Shown here in pieces: positions 1 to 6,717 of a DNA stretch of 9,443 nt (position 1 is its first letter; each line of letters opens with the position of its first letter). A program made the position numbers and the translations under genes. The stretch comes from an uncultured Treponema sp. (GTDB taxonomy: Bacteria > Spirochaetota > Spirochaetia > Treponematales > Treponemataceae): positions 1-9,443 of the forward strand of contig CALAUH010000009.1 in assembly GCA_937892225.1 (NCBI GenBank). The letters run 5' to 3'. The notes beneath the pieces were generated by a model. That model saw only the letters and a program-made list of their open reading frames with translations, ran no database searches and was not told where the DNA came from.

Positions 1-1155
1 TTTATTTTTTTATATTTTTATGAATTAATTAATTATATTAAAGCAAATAATTGTAAAGTTGGGATTGCTATTAATCCAGATACAAAAATCTGTGTTGCAG
101 TAAAAGCAGACAGTTATGGTCATAATGCAAGATTAACTTCCCGTTTAGCAGAAGAATTAGACATTGAATATCTTGCAGTTGCAACAGTTGATGAAGCAAT
201 TGATTTAAGAAATAACGGAATTAAAGCTAATATTTTATTATTAAGTTTATGTACACCAATTGAAATGGAAGATTTATTCACTTATAAAATTACTCCATTA
301 GTTTTTGGTGAAGAATATATTAATATACTTTCAAAAGCAGCTGATAATTATTTTAAGAATGATGAAAAATTCGAAGTTCATCTGGCAGTTGATACTGGAA
401 TGGGTAGAATCGGCTGTTATCCTGAAGAAGCAAAATCTCAGGCAAAATTAATAAATTCTTTTAACCATCTTAAATTAGGCGGAATGTGTACTCATTTTGC
501 AGTTTCAGATAGTCTTAAGGAAGAAAATCAGGATTTTACTAAACAACAGTTTGAATCATTTAAATTTGCAGTAAATAGTGTAAAAGAAGAAGGTATTAAT
601 CCTGGAGTTTGTTCTTGTGGTGCCAGTGCTGCTTTATTAAATAATACTGATATGCATTTTGATATGGTAAGACCTGGGATTATCACATACGGATATTATC
701 CTGATGAAATTACAAAAGAACATTTACAGCAAAAACATAAAGATTTTGATATTAAACCAGTTTTATCTTTTGAAACTAAAGTTGTAGCTATAAGACATTT
801 CCCAAAAGGTAAATCAATTTCTTATGGAAGGACTTATGTTTGTCCAGAAGATACTTATGTTGCTATTTTACCAGTCGGTTATGCAGACGGTTTATTAAGA
901 AGATTTTCTCCTGGATTACAGGTAACTATTAACGGTAAAAATTATCCTGTATGTGGAAGAATCTGTATGGACCAGTGTATGGTAAATATTGGTAAAGATA
1001 ATAAAGATGTTCATCTTTGGGATAAAGTTATTATTTTTGGTCCAAAAGAAAGTGGTGCATTAAATACTGCAGAAGATTTAGCTAAAATTGGAAATACAAT
1101 TTCTTACGAAGTTCTAACTTCAATTTCTAAACGTGTTGAAAAAATTATTAATTAA
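1..1155 (+). CDS. alr: Alanine racemase, 5'-truncated by the window edge
   Basis: This PLP-dependent cytoplasmic enzyme interconverts L- and D-alanine for peptidoglycan synthesis. The frame is open from base 1 to the TAA at 1153-1155, giving 384 visible codons. The PLP-lysine motif AVKADSYGH has its Lys codon at 103-105. Further on are VDTGMGRIG, the MVRPG arginine that contacts the PLP ring nitrogen in this family, SYGRTY with the catalytic-type Tyr codon at 823-825, GYADG, RICMDQCMV and a terminal NTISYEV. These cover both the TIM-barrel and the C-terminal beta domain. The ATG at 265 is internal, because it lies downstream of the essential lysine. No ATG, GTG or TTG occurs in frame before the lysine, so the true start is probably just left of the window, about 10-20 codons by family length. 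The 3' end overlaps convergent folC by 4 bases, and no terminator hairpin follows. Confidence 0.95.
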   Translation, partial: FIFLYFYELINYIKANNCKVGIAINPDTKICVAVKADSYGHNARLTSRLAEELDIEYLAVATVDEAIDLRNNGIKANILLLSLCTPIEMEDLFTYKITPLVFGEEYINILSKAADNYFKNDEKFEVHLAVDTGMGRIGCYPEEAKSQAKLINSFNHLKLGGMCTHFAVSDSLKEENQDFTKQQFESFKFAVNSVKEEGINPGVCSCGASAALLNNTDMHFDMVRPGIITYGYYPDEITKEHLQQKHKDFDIKPVLSFETKVVAIRHFPKGKSISYGRTYVCPEDTYVAILPVGYADGLLRRFSPGLQVTINGKNYPVCGRICMDQCMVNIGKDNKDVHLWDKVIIFGPKESGALNTAEDLAKIGNTISYEVLTSISKRVEKIIN

Positions 1156-2504
1156 TTTTGGTTATTTTTAATATCTGCAATAATCTTTTTAATTTCAGCT
1201 AAAAGGTAGAAAGAACCTGTTACTAAAAGGACATTTCCTTTTTCAGCAGATTCTTTTAATGCTTTCTTTATTATTTCTTTATAATTTTTGTTAGCTTCAA
1301 ATTTTAATCCGCTGTTTTTAAAACATTCTTCAGCTGTATTTATATCAGATTTTTTAATGTCTCCCGGAATAGTTAAATAAATATTTTCAAAGCGATATTT
1401 AAATAAATCAGCAATATCTTTTATATCTTTATCTGCTGCACATGCAAAAAGAAGATTGATTTTATAATCACCATACATTTTATTTAAAGTGTCTAATGTT
1501 AATCTTATACTGTTTACTGTATGTGCACCGTCTAATACAATTTCAGGAATATTTTCATAATTCTTTAGATTTTCAATAACTTCAAATCTTCCTGGAAGTG
1601 TTGCTTTTGCAAGTCCTCTTTCTATGACTGCTTCATCTAAATTAGGGAAAATTTTTCTTACTGTGATTGCAGCCTGTGCAGCATTCTGAACCTGCATTTT
1701 ACCTAAAAGTTTCATCTGAGTTTCCAATGGTCTGTTAAAAATTGAACTTTCAAGATGAATCTTCATAGTTTTTTGTTTATCGTTAAAACTATAATTTGCA
1801 CCAGTAATTAATTCATCTACAAAATAATAAGGTGCATGTTTTGTAAACGCTTTTTCAGAAATTACTGTTTTAACACTTTGTGATTGTTGAGGAGCAATAA
1901 CTACAGGTGTACAGTTTTTAATAATACCGGCTTTTTCTGCTGCAATTTTTTCAAGTGTATCACCAAGAAATTCTGTATGTTCAAGTTCAATTGGAGTTAT
2001 ACAGCAGATTTTAGGTCTTATTACATTTGTTGCATCTAATCTTCCACCAAGTCCGACTTCAAAAACTGACCAGTCAACTTTTGCCTGTCTGAAACATAAG
2101 AAAGAATAAACTGTTACAAGTTCAAACCATGTTATAGGTCTGTCACAAGGTAACTGCATAATTGATTCAATATTAGGAACTAATTCTTTTATTGCTTCTT
2201 CATAAATTTCTTCTTTAAAAAATCCGTTTGGAGTAGTAATTCTTTCTCTAAAATCAATTATATGTGGAGAAGTGTATAAACCGACATTATATCCAGCTTC
2301 ATCTAAAATACATGAAATCATTTTAGAAACTGAACCTTTTCCTTTAGAACCGGCTATATGAATACAGGGAGCTGCATCCTGGGGATTATTAAAACGTTTA
2401 CATAAAAAATCTATAGTATCCAGCCAGAAAATATTTTTTTCAGGCTGATGTTCAAAATTTAAATAATTATCTAACCAATCTACAAATACATCTATCGCTT
2501 TCAC
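1152..2504 (-). CDS. folC: Bifunctional folylpolyglutamate synthase / dihydrofolate synthase
   Basis: This Mur-ligase-family enzyme adds glutamate to dihydropteroate and/or folates using ATP, which retains folate in the cell. The protein is 450 residues, a normal family length. The P-loop is GSKGKGS at residues 52-58 (GTNGKGS is more usual). TSPH is at 78-81, TWFE at 125-128, EVGLGGRLDATN at 149-160, the LEHTEFLG magnesium/omega region at 174-181, EKAGIIK at 190-196 with the lysine carbamylated in known FolC structures, PGRFEV at 304-309, and DGAH at 325-328 followed by Thr rather than the common Asn. The start is GTG (reverse complement of CAC, 2502-2504). The upstream in-frame TGA leaves no ATG, GTG or TTG alternative. 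No good Shine-Dalgarno is present, and a TATAAT box sits about 7 bases upstream, so the mRNA may be leaderless. Whether both synthase activities are present cannot be read from motifs alone. Confidence 0.95.
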   Translation of the reverse strand: MKAIDVFVDWLDNYLNFEHQPEKNIFWLDTIDFLCKRFNNPQDAAPCIHIAGSKGKGSVSKMISCILDEAGYNVGLYTSPHIIDFRERITTPNGFFKEEIYEEAIKELVPNIESIMQLPCDRPITWFELVTVYSFLCFRQAKVDWSVFEVGLGGRLDATNVIRPKICCITPIELEHTEFLGDTLEKIAAEKAGIIKNCTPVVIAPQQSQSVKTVISEKAFTKHAPYYFVDELITGANYSFNDKQKTMKIHLESSIFNRPLETQMKLLGKMQVQNAAQAAITVRKIFPNLDEAVIERGLAKATLPGRFEVIENLKNYENIPEIVLDGAHTVNSIRLTLDTLNKMYGDYKINLLFACAADKDIKDIADLFKYRFENIYLTIPGDIKKSDINTAEECFKNSGLKFEANKNYKEIIKKALKESAEKGNVLLVTGSFYLLAEIKKIIADIKNNQN

Positions 2505-2511
2505 AAATAGT

Positions 2512-2541
2512 ATTATATTTCTTTTTTTAATTGAAAATCAA
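2512..2541 (-). promoter_or_regulatory. Putative folC promoter (leaderless arrangement)
   Basis: On the minus strand, TTGATT (2541-2536) is followed by an 18-base spacer and a perfect TATAAT (2517-2512). Transcription would be expected to begin roughly at 2505, directly beside the GTG start codon at 2504. The -35 overlaps the proposed trpS -35. Prediction is from sequence only, in AT-rich DNA where chance boxes are common. Confidence 0.4.
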
Positions 2542-2560
2542 CTAAGATTTATGATAAGAT
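2531..2560 (+). promoter_or_regulatory. Putative trpS promoter
   Basis: TTGAAA (2531-2536), an 18-base spacer and TAAGAT (2555-2560) form a moderate sigma-70-like promoter. It would give a leader of about 28 bases before the trpS ATG. This is too short for a T-box, so I see no tRNA-sensing riboswitch in front of this synthetase. The -10 is only a 4/6 match; neighbouring TATGAT (2550-2555) is an alternative but is badly spaced. Confidence 0.35.
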
Positions 2561-2594
2561 ATTAAAATAATATAAAATTTAAGGAAAAACTTTT

Positions 2595-3695
2595 ATGAGT
2601 GACGAAATTAAATATAGTGATATTAATGCAAGTTATGCAGCTGCAGTAGAACGCAGTAAAAAAATTGAAGAAGATTTATTAAAAAATCCAAAAAAATATA
2701 GAGTTCTTACAGGTGATCGTCCAACAGGTCTTTTACATATCGGCCATTATTTTGGAAGTTTACAGAATCGTGTACGTCTTGCAAATCTTGGTGTTCCAAC
2801 AATGATTCTTATTGCAGACTATCAGGTTTTAACTGATCACGATGCATTTGATAAAATCAGTCAGAATACAAAACAGCTTGTAATTGATTATCTTGCAGCT
2901 GGTATTAATCCGGAAAAACAGGATGTAATTATTTATCCTCACAGTTATGTTCCAGAATGTAATCAGCTTATGATTCCTTTCTTGACTTTGGTTAGTAATG
3001 CTGAACTCAGCCGTAATCCGACAGTAAAAGAAGAAATTGAAAGTGCAGGTCTTAAAAATGTAAATGCCGGAATGTATACATATCCAGTTCATCAGGCATG
3101 TGATATTTTGTTCTGTAAAGGAAATATTGTTCCGGTTGGTAAAGACCAGCTTCCTCATTTGGAAATGACTCGTACAATTGCAAGCCGCTTTAATAAAAAA
3201 TTCTGTACAGATATGGGAAAAGAACCTGTATTCCCAGAACCACAGGCACTTCTTTCTAAAACACCAATGATTCTTGGTTTAGACGGAAGTCAGAAAATGT
3301 CTAAGTCTCGTGGAAATGCAATTATGCTTTCTGCAACAGAAGATGAAACAGCAAAACTTATTAAAAAGGCAAAAACTGACCAGGACAGAAACATCACTTA
3401 TGATCCAGTTAATCGACCTGAAGTTGCAAATCTTCTTTCATTAATCAGTCTTTGTACTGGAGAAGAACCTTCTGCAATTGCCGCTCGTATTGGAGAAGGT
3501 GGCGGTGGAATGCTTAAAAATACACTTACAGAAGCATTAAACGAAAAACTCCGTCCATTACGTGCAGAAAGAGCCAGACTTGAAGCTGATCCAGAATATA
3601 TTCGTAAAGTTTTATTAGACGGTGCACAAAAAGCCCGCGAAATTGGTATTAAGACTTTGGAAGAAGTTCGAGACAGAATGAATATGAAAATCTAA
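2595..3695 (+). CDS. trpS: Tryptophanyl-tRNA synthetase
   Basis: This class Ic aminoacyl-tRNA synthetase charges tRNA-Trp with tryptophan in the cytoplasm. The protein is 366 residues. The Rossmann-fold ATP site opens with TGDRPTGLLHIGHYFGSL (HIGH at 48-51), followed by the GKDQLPHLEMTR segment typical of TrpS around the Trp pocket, and the class I KMSKS loop at 234-238. The C-terminal half is the helical tRNA-binding region, containing GEGGGGMLK. The N-terminus carries about 35 charged, helix-like residues before the catalytic core; E. coli TrpS begins almost directly at the core, so this is an extension. The start is supported by AAGGA (2581-2585), 9 bases upstream of the ATG. It is a single-gene unit, divergent from folC and closed by a strong hairpin. 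Confidence 0.97.
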   Translation: MSDEIKYSDINASYAAAVERSKKIEEDLLKNPKKYRVLTGDRPTGLLHIGHYFGSLQNRVRLANLGVPTMILIADYQVLTDHDAFDKISQNTKQLVIDYLAAGINPEKQDVIIYPHSYVPECNQLMIPFLTLVSNAELSRNPTVKEEIESAGLKNVNAGMYTYPVHQACDILFCKGNIVPVGKDQLPHLEMTRTIASRFNKKFCTDMGKEPVFPEPQALLSKTPMILGLDGSQKMSKSRGNAIMLSATEDETAKLIKKAKTDQDRNITYDPVNRPEVANLLSLISLCTGEEPSAIAARIGEGGGGMLKNTLTEALNEKLRPLRAERARLEADPEYIRKVLLDGAQKAREIGIKTLEEVRDRMNMKI

Positions 3696-3701
3696 AAAAA
3701 T

Positions 3702-3739
3702 AAAAAAAAGGTTATCTAAAAATAGATAACCTTTTTTTT
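3702..3739. terminator. Bidirectional rho-independent terminator between trpS and cca
   Basis: A perfect 9-bp stem (GGTTATCTA at 3710-3718, TAGATAACC at 3723-3731) closes an AAAA loop. It is flanked by eight As on the left (3702-3709) and eight Ts on the right (3732-3739). On the plus strand it begins 14 bases after the trpS stop. The A-run gives a U-tract on the minus strand too, so it can also end the cca transcript arriving from the right. Confidence 0.92.
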
Positions 3740-3852
3740 ATTTTTGATTCAGGACTTGTATTCCATTTTTCATTACAATATTTATAAGTATAATAAACTG
3801 ATTTCCCACCAGGATTATAATCTAATAAACCTAAAGTAAAATTATTAAAAAT
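3712..3852 (-). other. Open reading tail after the cca stop; possible gene remnant
   Basis: Reading leftward on the minus strand, directly after and in frame with the cca TAA, there are 46 sense codons before a TAA inside the terminator hairpin (3712-3714). The conceptual peptide contains LLDYNPGGKSVYYTYK and CNEKWNTSPE, with a mixed, protein-like composition. It has no ATG, GTG or TTG start of its own and no Shine-Dalgarno. It could be the degenerate 3' end of a lost gene, a former C-terminal extension of cca, or chance. I do not recognise the family. Confidence 0.25.
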
Positions 3853-5244
3853 TTATTTTTTATAAAGATTTTTTGCTAAATTAATTAATTTTTCTTTATC
3901 ATTCATTTGTGGATCATCTAAGACTGTTTCAAATAATTCATTTAAAATCTGACCTAAAATTTTTCCTGAAGGAATGCCTTCCTGTATTAAATCATGGCCG
4001 TTTACTTTTAGATTTTTTAAAGAAAAAATATTTTGACTTTCTGATAATTTTTTAACTCTGTCTGTAAGTTCAATAAGTAATGAACAAGATGATGTATCAT
4101 GTTTTCTTACGGGTTCATTATATTTCCCATACATATCTGCAAGTCGTAAATCGATTAAATCATTAATATTTTCTAATCCGACTTTTACAATAAATCTTCT
4201 TACCGCTGCATCTGTCCAGTCTGGAGTGTAGTGGAACATATGATTTTCTATAAGATGACAAACATAATCAGTTTCTGCATTACTGAATTTTAAATTTGTC
4301 ATTATTTTTTTAGCTTTTTCTGCAGATATTTTTTCGTGATTATAAAAATTATTTATAGTTAATCCGTTTACAATTCTTTCGTTTCTGGCTTCCGGTTTAC
4401 CACAATCATGTAAAAAGGCAGTTAATCTTAATAATGGTTTATCTTTTGGTGCACCGTCACATGCATATATACAATGATCCAACACATCAAAAATATGAAA
4501 ACCTCTGTCATCATGCTGAATACAATTTCTGCAGTTTGAAATTTCAGGAATAAATAATTTTAAAACACCGGTTTCTTCCATTTTTTTAATACCGACACTT
4601 GGTAAAGTAGAAGAGAGCATTTTCATAAATTCATCTCTGAATCTTTCAATACTTATTGATGATATTTTTTTCTGTACATTTGCTTCGAATATTTCTAAAT
4701 ATGTCTTCTTTTCTATACTAAAATCTAATTGTGATGAAAATCTTAATGCACGAACTGGTCTTAAACCGTCTTCCATAAATCTTTCATGCGGATTTCCTAC
4801 AGTTCTGATGATTTTCTTTTTAATATCTTTTCTGCCTTTAAAAGGGTCAACAATTTTTCCATCTTTTAAATCAACGGCAATTGCGTTCATTGTAAAATCA
4901 CGGCGACTTAAATCTTCTTCAATAGTGGCCGCATAATTTATTTTATCCGGGTGTCGTCCGTCTGAATAACCAGTTTCTGTTCTAAAAGTTGTAACTTCAA
5001 TTTCTGTATTTTTAAAATGAACAGTTACAGTACCGTGTTCAAATCCTGTTGGTACTACAAATTTAAAAAGTTTCATTACATCTTGTGGAGTTGCATTTGT
5101 AGCTACATCCCAGTCAGATGCTTTTTTATTAAGGAAAATATCACGGACAGCACCACCAACAAGATATGCTTTAAAACCTGCTTTTTCAAAAACAGAATAA
5201 AATTCTTTTAAAAGAGGATTTATATGAATTTTAGCAAGAAACAT
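3853..5244 (-). CDS. cca: CCA-adding tRNA nucleotidyltransferase / poly(A) polymerase family protein with HD domain
   Basis: This class II nucleotidyltransferase is expected to add or repair the 3' CCA of tRNAs using CTP and ATP. In 463 residues it shows LVGGAVRD at 28-35, the metal-binding pair DWD at 44-46, RRDFTMNA at 113-120 and ERFMEDGLRPVRALRF at 153-168. A central HD-type region follows, with HD at 278-279 within FLHDCGKP and another His at 302. The C-terminal motif GHDLIQEGIPSG is typical of bacterial family members. Family resemblance alone does not separate a CCA enzyme from a poly(A) polymerase or an A-adding enzyme. A CCA role is favoured because both tRNA genes in this window lack encoded CCA. 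The start is set by GGAGG (5255-5251), 6 bases before the ATG. The ATG overlaps the stop of the upstream membrane-protein gene (TAATG). Confidence 0.93.
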   Translation of the reverse strand: MFLAKIHINPLLKEFYSVFEKAGFKAYLVGGAVRDIFLNKKASDWDVATNATPQDVMKLFKFVVPTGFEHGTVTVHFKNTEIEVTTFRTETGYSDGRHPDKINYAATIEEDLSRRDFTMNAIAVDLKDGKIVDPFKGRKDIKKKIIRTVGNPHERFMEDGLRPVRALRFSSQLDFSIEKKTYLEIFEANVQKKISSISIERFRDEFMKMLSSTLPSVGIKKMEETGVLKLFIPEISNCRNCIQHDDRGFHIFDVLDHCIYACDGAPKDKPLLRLTAFLHDCGKPEARNERIVNGLTINNFYNHEKISAEKAKKIMTNLKFSNAETDYVCHLIENHMFHYTPDWTDAAVRRFIVKVGLENINDLIDLRLADMYGKYNEPVRKHDTSSCSLLIELTDRVKKLSESQNIFSLKNLKVNGHDLIQEGIPSGKILGQILNELFETVLDDPQMNDKEKLINLAKNLYKK

Positions 5245-5615
5245 TATAATCCTCCAGCAAGTTTTTTAATTATGATTGAATATGCTATAAATATTAATCC
5301 TATTAAAATTACGAAAATCAAATAAAATAATAATAAGATTTTTACGGTTTTCTTTTTCTGAATACAAATCGTTATGATATTAAAAATCAAAGTGATAAAA
5401 GCTGTAAGAGTCATAATTATTGATGATATTGTTAGAACAAATAAAATTAATAACTGTGATTCTTCCAGAAAATTCTGATAGTTACCAACAATATAAAAAG
5501 CAAATAACAAAAGATTAAATACAAAAAGAATTGATACAAAATCATTTAGTAATCTGAAAACCAAGAGGAAGATTTTTTTATTGTCTATTTGATTTTTTAT
5601 TTTTTTGTCTTTCAT
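5244..5615 (-). CDS. Small integral membrane protein of unknown function
   Basis: I do not recognise this 123-residue protein. A lysine-rich N-terminus (residues 1-14) precedes three likely membrane helices at about 26-44, 54-83 (long, possibly kinked) and 93-116, ending in KKLAGGL. The few charges cluster in the N-terminus, in QKKK at 86-89 and in KK at 117-118. There is no signal-peptide cleavage site, lipobox or catalytic motif. The ATG at 5615-5613 has a possible Shine-Dalgarno, GGAAAG (5631-5626), 10 bases upstream. Its stop overlaps the cca start as TAATG, and the cca ribosome site lies inside its last codons, so the pair is probably co-transcribed and translationally coupled. It is divergent from the 5687 gene. 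The hydrophobic, U-rich codon content makes homology hard to judge by eye. Confidence 0.75.
   Translation of the reverse strand: MKDKKIKNQIDNKKIFLLVFRLLNDFVSILFVFNLLLFAFYIVGNYQNFLEESQLLILFVLTISSIIMTLTAFITLIFNIITICIQKKKTVKILLLFYLIFVILIGLIFIAYSIIIKKLAGGL
5251..5255 (-). promoter_or_regulatory. Shine-Dalgarno of cca, embedded in the upstream gene
   Basis: GGAGG on the minus strand lies 6 bases before the cca ATG and inside the Gly-Gly codons near the end of the membrane-protein gene. It is the strongest ribosome site in the window. It fixes the cca start and supports translational coupling through the TAATG junction. Confidence 0.8.
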
Positions 5616-5626
5616 TATTTATAGTC

Positions 5627-5656
5627 TTTCCAAATCTAGCAAATATTTAGTATAAT
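5627..5656 (+). promoter_or_regulatory. Putative promoter of the SPFH-like/aroH/GT5 operon
   Basis: TTTCCA (5627-5632), an 18-base spacer and a perfect TATAAT (5651-5656) would start transcription about 24 bases before the ATG at 5687. On the other strand, TATACT (5654-5649) overlaps the same -10, so this point could fire in both directions and also serve the membrane-protein/cca pair, although no good minus-strand -35 is visible. Confidence 0.45.
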
Positions 5657-5686
5657 TAATAATATTAAATATATTGGACTTAGTAA

Positions 5687-6331
5687 ATGAAGAAATCACT
5701 TTGTTTTATATTATTATTAATATTTTCAGGTTTTATTTTTTTTAAAGGATGGACAACTATAAAAGTTGATGCAGACAGTGTTGGAATTATAAAATCAAAA
5801 CTAAAAGGCATAAATGAAACTCCTGTAATACCGGGTAAATTTTCATGGGACTGGAGCTTTTTAATTCCAAAAAATGCAAAATTAGAAAAATTTTCATTAC
5901 AGCCTTTAAATTCTTCTAAAACAATTACAGGTAAAATCCCTGGCAATTCATCATATACAAATTATAGTTTTACTTATTCAATTTCTCTTTCATATTCAGC
6001 CGAATGTGTTGTAAATCTTTTAAAAGACAATGTTATAAATACTCAGGAAGATTTAAATTTATATTTAAATAATGCATCAGATTCTATCTGCCAGCTTGCA
6101 ACAGATTATTTATTAAAAAAATATCAGAAAAATCCGGAAAATAAATTTATCCAGTTAAAAAAAGATGAAATTATCCGTTCATTAGATATTTATAAAGAAT
6201 TTCCTTATTTTGATTTAATTGTTTTTGCATTAACAGATTATACATTACCACAACTAACTGATACTCAGATTGTAACAACAGAAAATCAGACTCAGGAAGA
6301 AAAAACAGACAAGGATGCAAAATCAGAATGA
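5687..6331 (+). CDS. Membrane-anchored SPFH/band-7-like protein (tentative)
   Basis: This 214-residue protein has a lysine start and one hydrophobic segment at about 5-20 with no clear cleavage site, so it is probably a signal anchor with the rest outside the cytoplasm. The next part (VDADSVGII, then VIPGKFSWDWSFLIP near residues 47-61) resembles the opening strands of SPFH/band-7 domains, which usually read xVGVVxxxG...PGxH. A beta-strand-rich stretch and a helical segment (about 105-190) follow, then a charged, Glu/Lys-rich tail. The match is by eye and is weak. Such proteins often scaffold membrane complexes, but no function is claimed here. The Shine-Dalgarno is weak (GGA at 5676-5678). 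The stop overlaps the aroH start by 4 bases (ATGA), which indicates coupling. Confidence 0.7.
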   Translation: MKKSLCFILLLIFSGFIFFKGWTTIKVDADSVGIIKSKLKGINETPVIPGKFSWDWSFLIPKNAKLEKFSLQPLNSSKTITGKIPGNSSYTNYSFTYSISLSYSAECVVNLLKDNVINTQEDLNLYLNNASDSICQLATDYLLKKYQKNPENKFIQLKKDEIIRSLDIYKEFPYFDLIVFALTDYTLPQLTDTQIVTTENQTQEEKTDKDAKSE

Positions 6332-6705
6332 AAAAATTAACTGCAATTAGAGGCGCTGTCTGTTCAAAAAATGAAACAGATGATATTAAAAACAATGTCT
6401 GTAATTTATTAAATTTAATAATTCAGAAAAATAAATTAAAAGAAAAAGATATTGTAAGTATTGTATTTTCTGTAACAGATGATATAAATGTTTTAAATCC
6501 AGCAACTGCATTAAGAAAAGGAACAACAGAATTTTCTTTTGAAAATACAGCTTTATTCTGTGTACAGGAACCTGAAATTCAAAACGGTAAAAAAAACATC
6601 ATTAGAGTTATGGTAACTTGTTATCAAAAAAGAAATTTAAAAAAAGAAAATGTTTATATTAACGGAGCAGAAAACTTACGTCAGGATTATTTATTAAACA
6701 GCTAA
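6328..6705 (+). CDS. aroH: Chorismate mutase, AroH class
   Basis: This monofunctional enzyme converts chorismate to prephenate, the branch point to Phe and Tyr. In the AroH family it is a homotrimer with a ferredoxin-like fold. The 125-residue length matches Bacillus subtilis AroH (about 127). Residues equivalent to the known active site are all in place: R8 in AIRGA, R63 in ALRKG, C78 and E81 in FCVQE, R93 in IIRVMVT, Y110 in NVYIN and R118 in NLRQDY. It is therefore probably active. The ATG overlaps the previous stop (ATGA), and the glycosyltransferase gene follows after 12 bases. No other aromatic-pathway gene lies nearby, so the reason for this operon setting is unclear. Confidence 0.9.
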   Translation: MKKLTAIRGAVCSKNETDDIKNNVCNLLNLIIQKNKLKEKDIVSIVFSVTDDINVLNPATALRKGTTEFSFENTALFCVQEPEIQNGKKNIIRVMVTCYQKRNLKKENVYINGAENLRQDYLLNS

Positions 6706-6717
6706 AGGAATACTAAT

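Noticed and set aside
1..60. Poly-T/AT-rich start of the window as an alr promoter region with a start inside the window
   Set aside because: No ATG, GTG or TTG in frame precedes the lysine motif. The out-of-frame ATG at 20 meets a stop after one codon. Truncation by the window edge is simpler.
265..267. ATG at 265 as the alanine racemase start
   Set aside because: The PLP-lysine motif is encoded upstream at 103-105 in the same open frame, so starting here would remove an essential residue.
2505..2594. T-box or other tRNA-sensing leader upstream of trpS
   Set aside because: The whole divergent gap is 90 bases, and neither a T-box consensus nor a stem-loop with a U-tract is present.
2829..3158. 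109-codon open frame on the minus strand inside trpS
   Set aside because: It lies wholly inside a clear synthetase gene, has a Phe/Asn/Ile-rich composition typical of antisense AT-rich DNA, and has no ribosome site or family motif.
5680..5946. 88-codon minus-strand open frame over the start of the SPFH-like gene
   Set aside because: It is antisense to a gene in a tight operon, its 3' end runs over the promoter region, and it shows no recognisable features.
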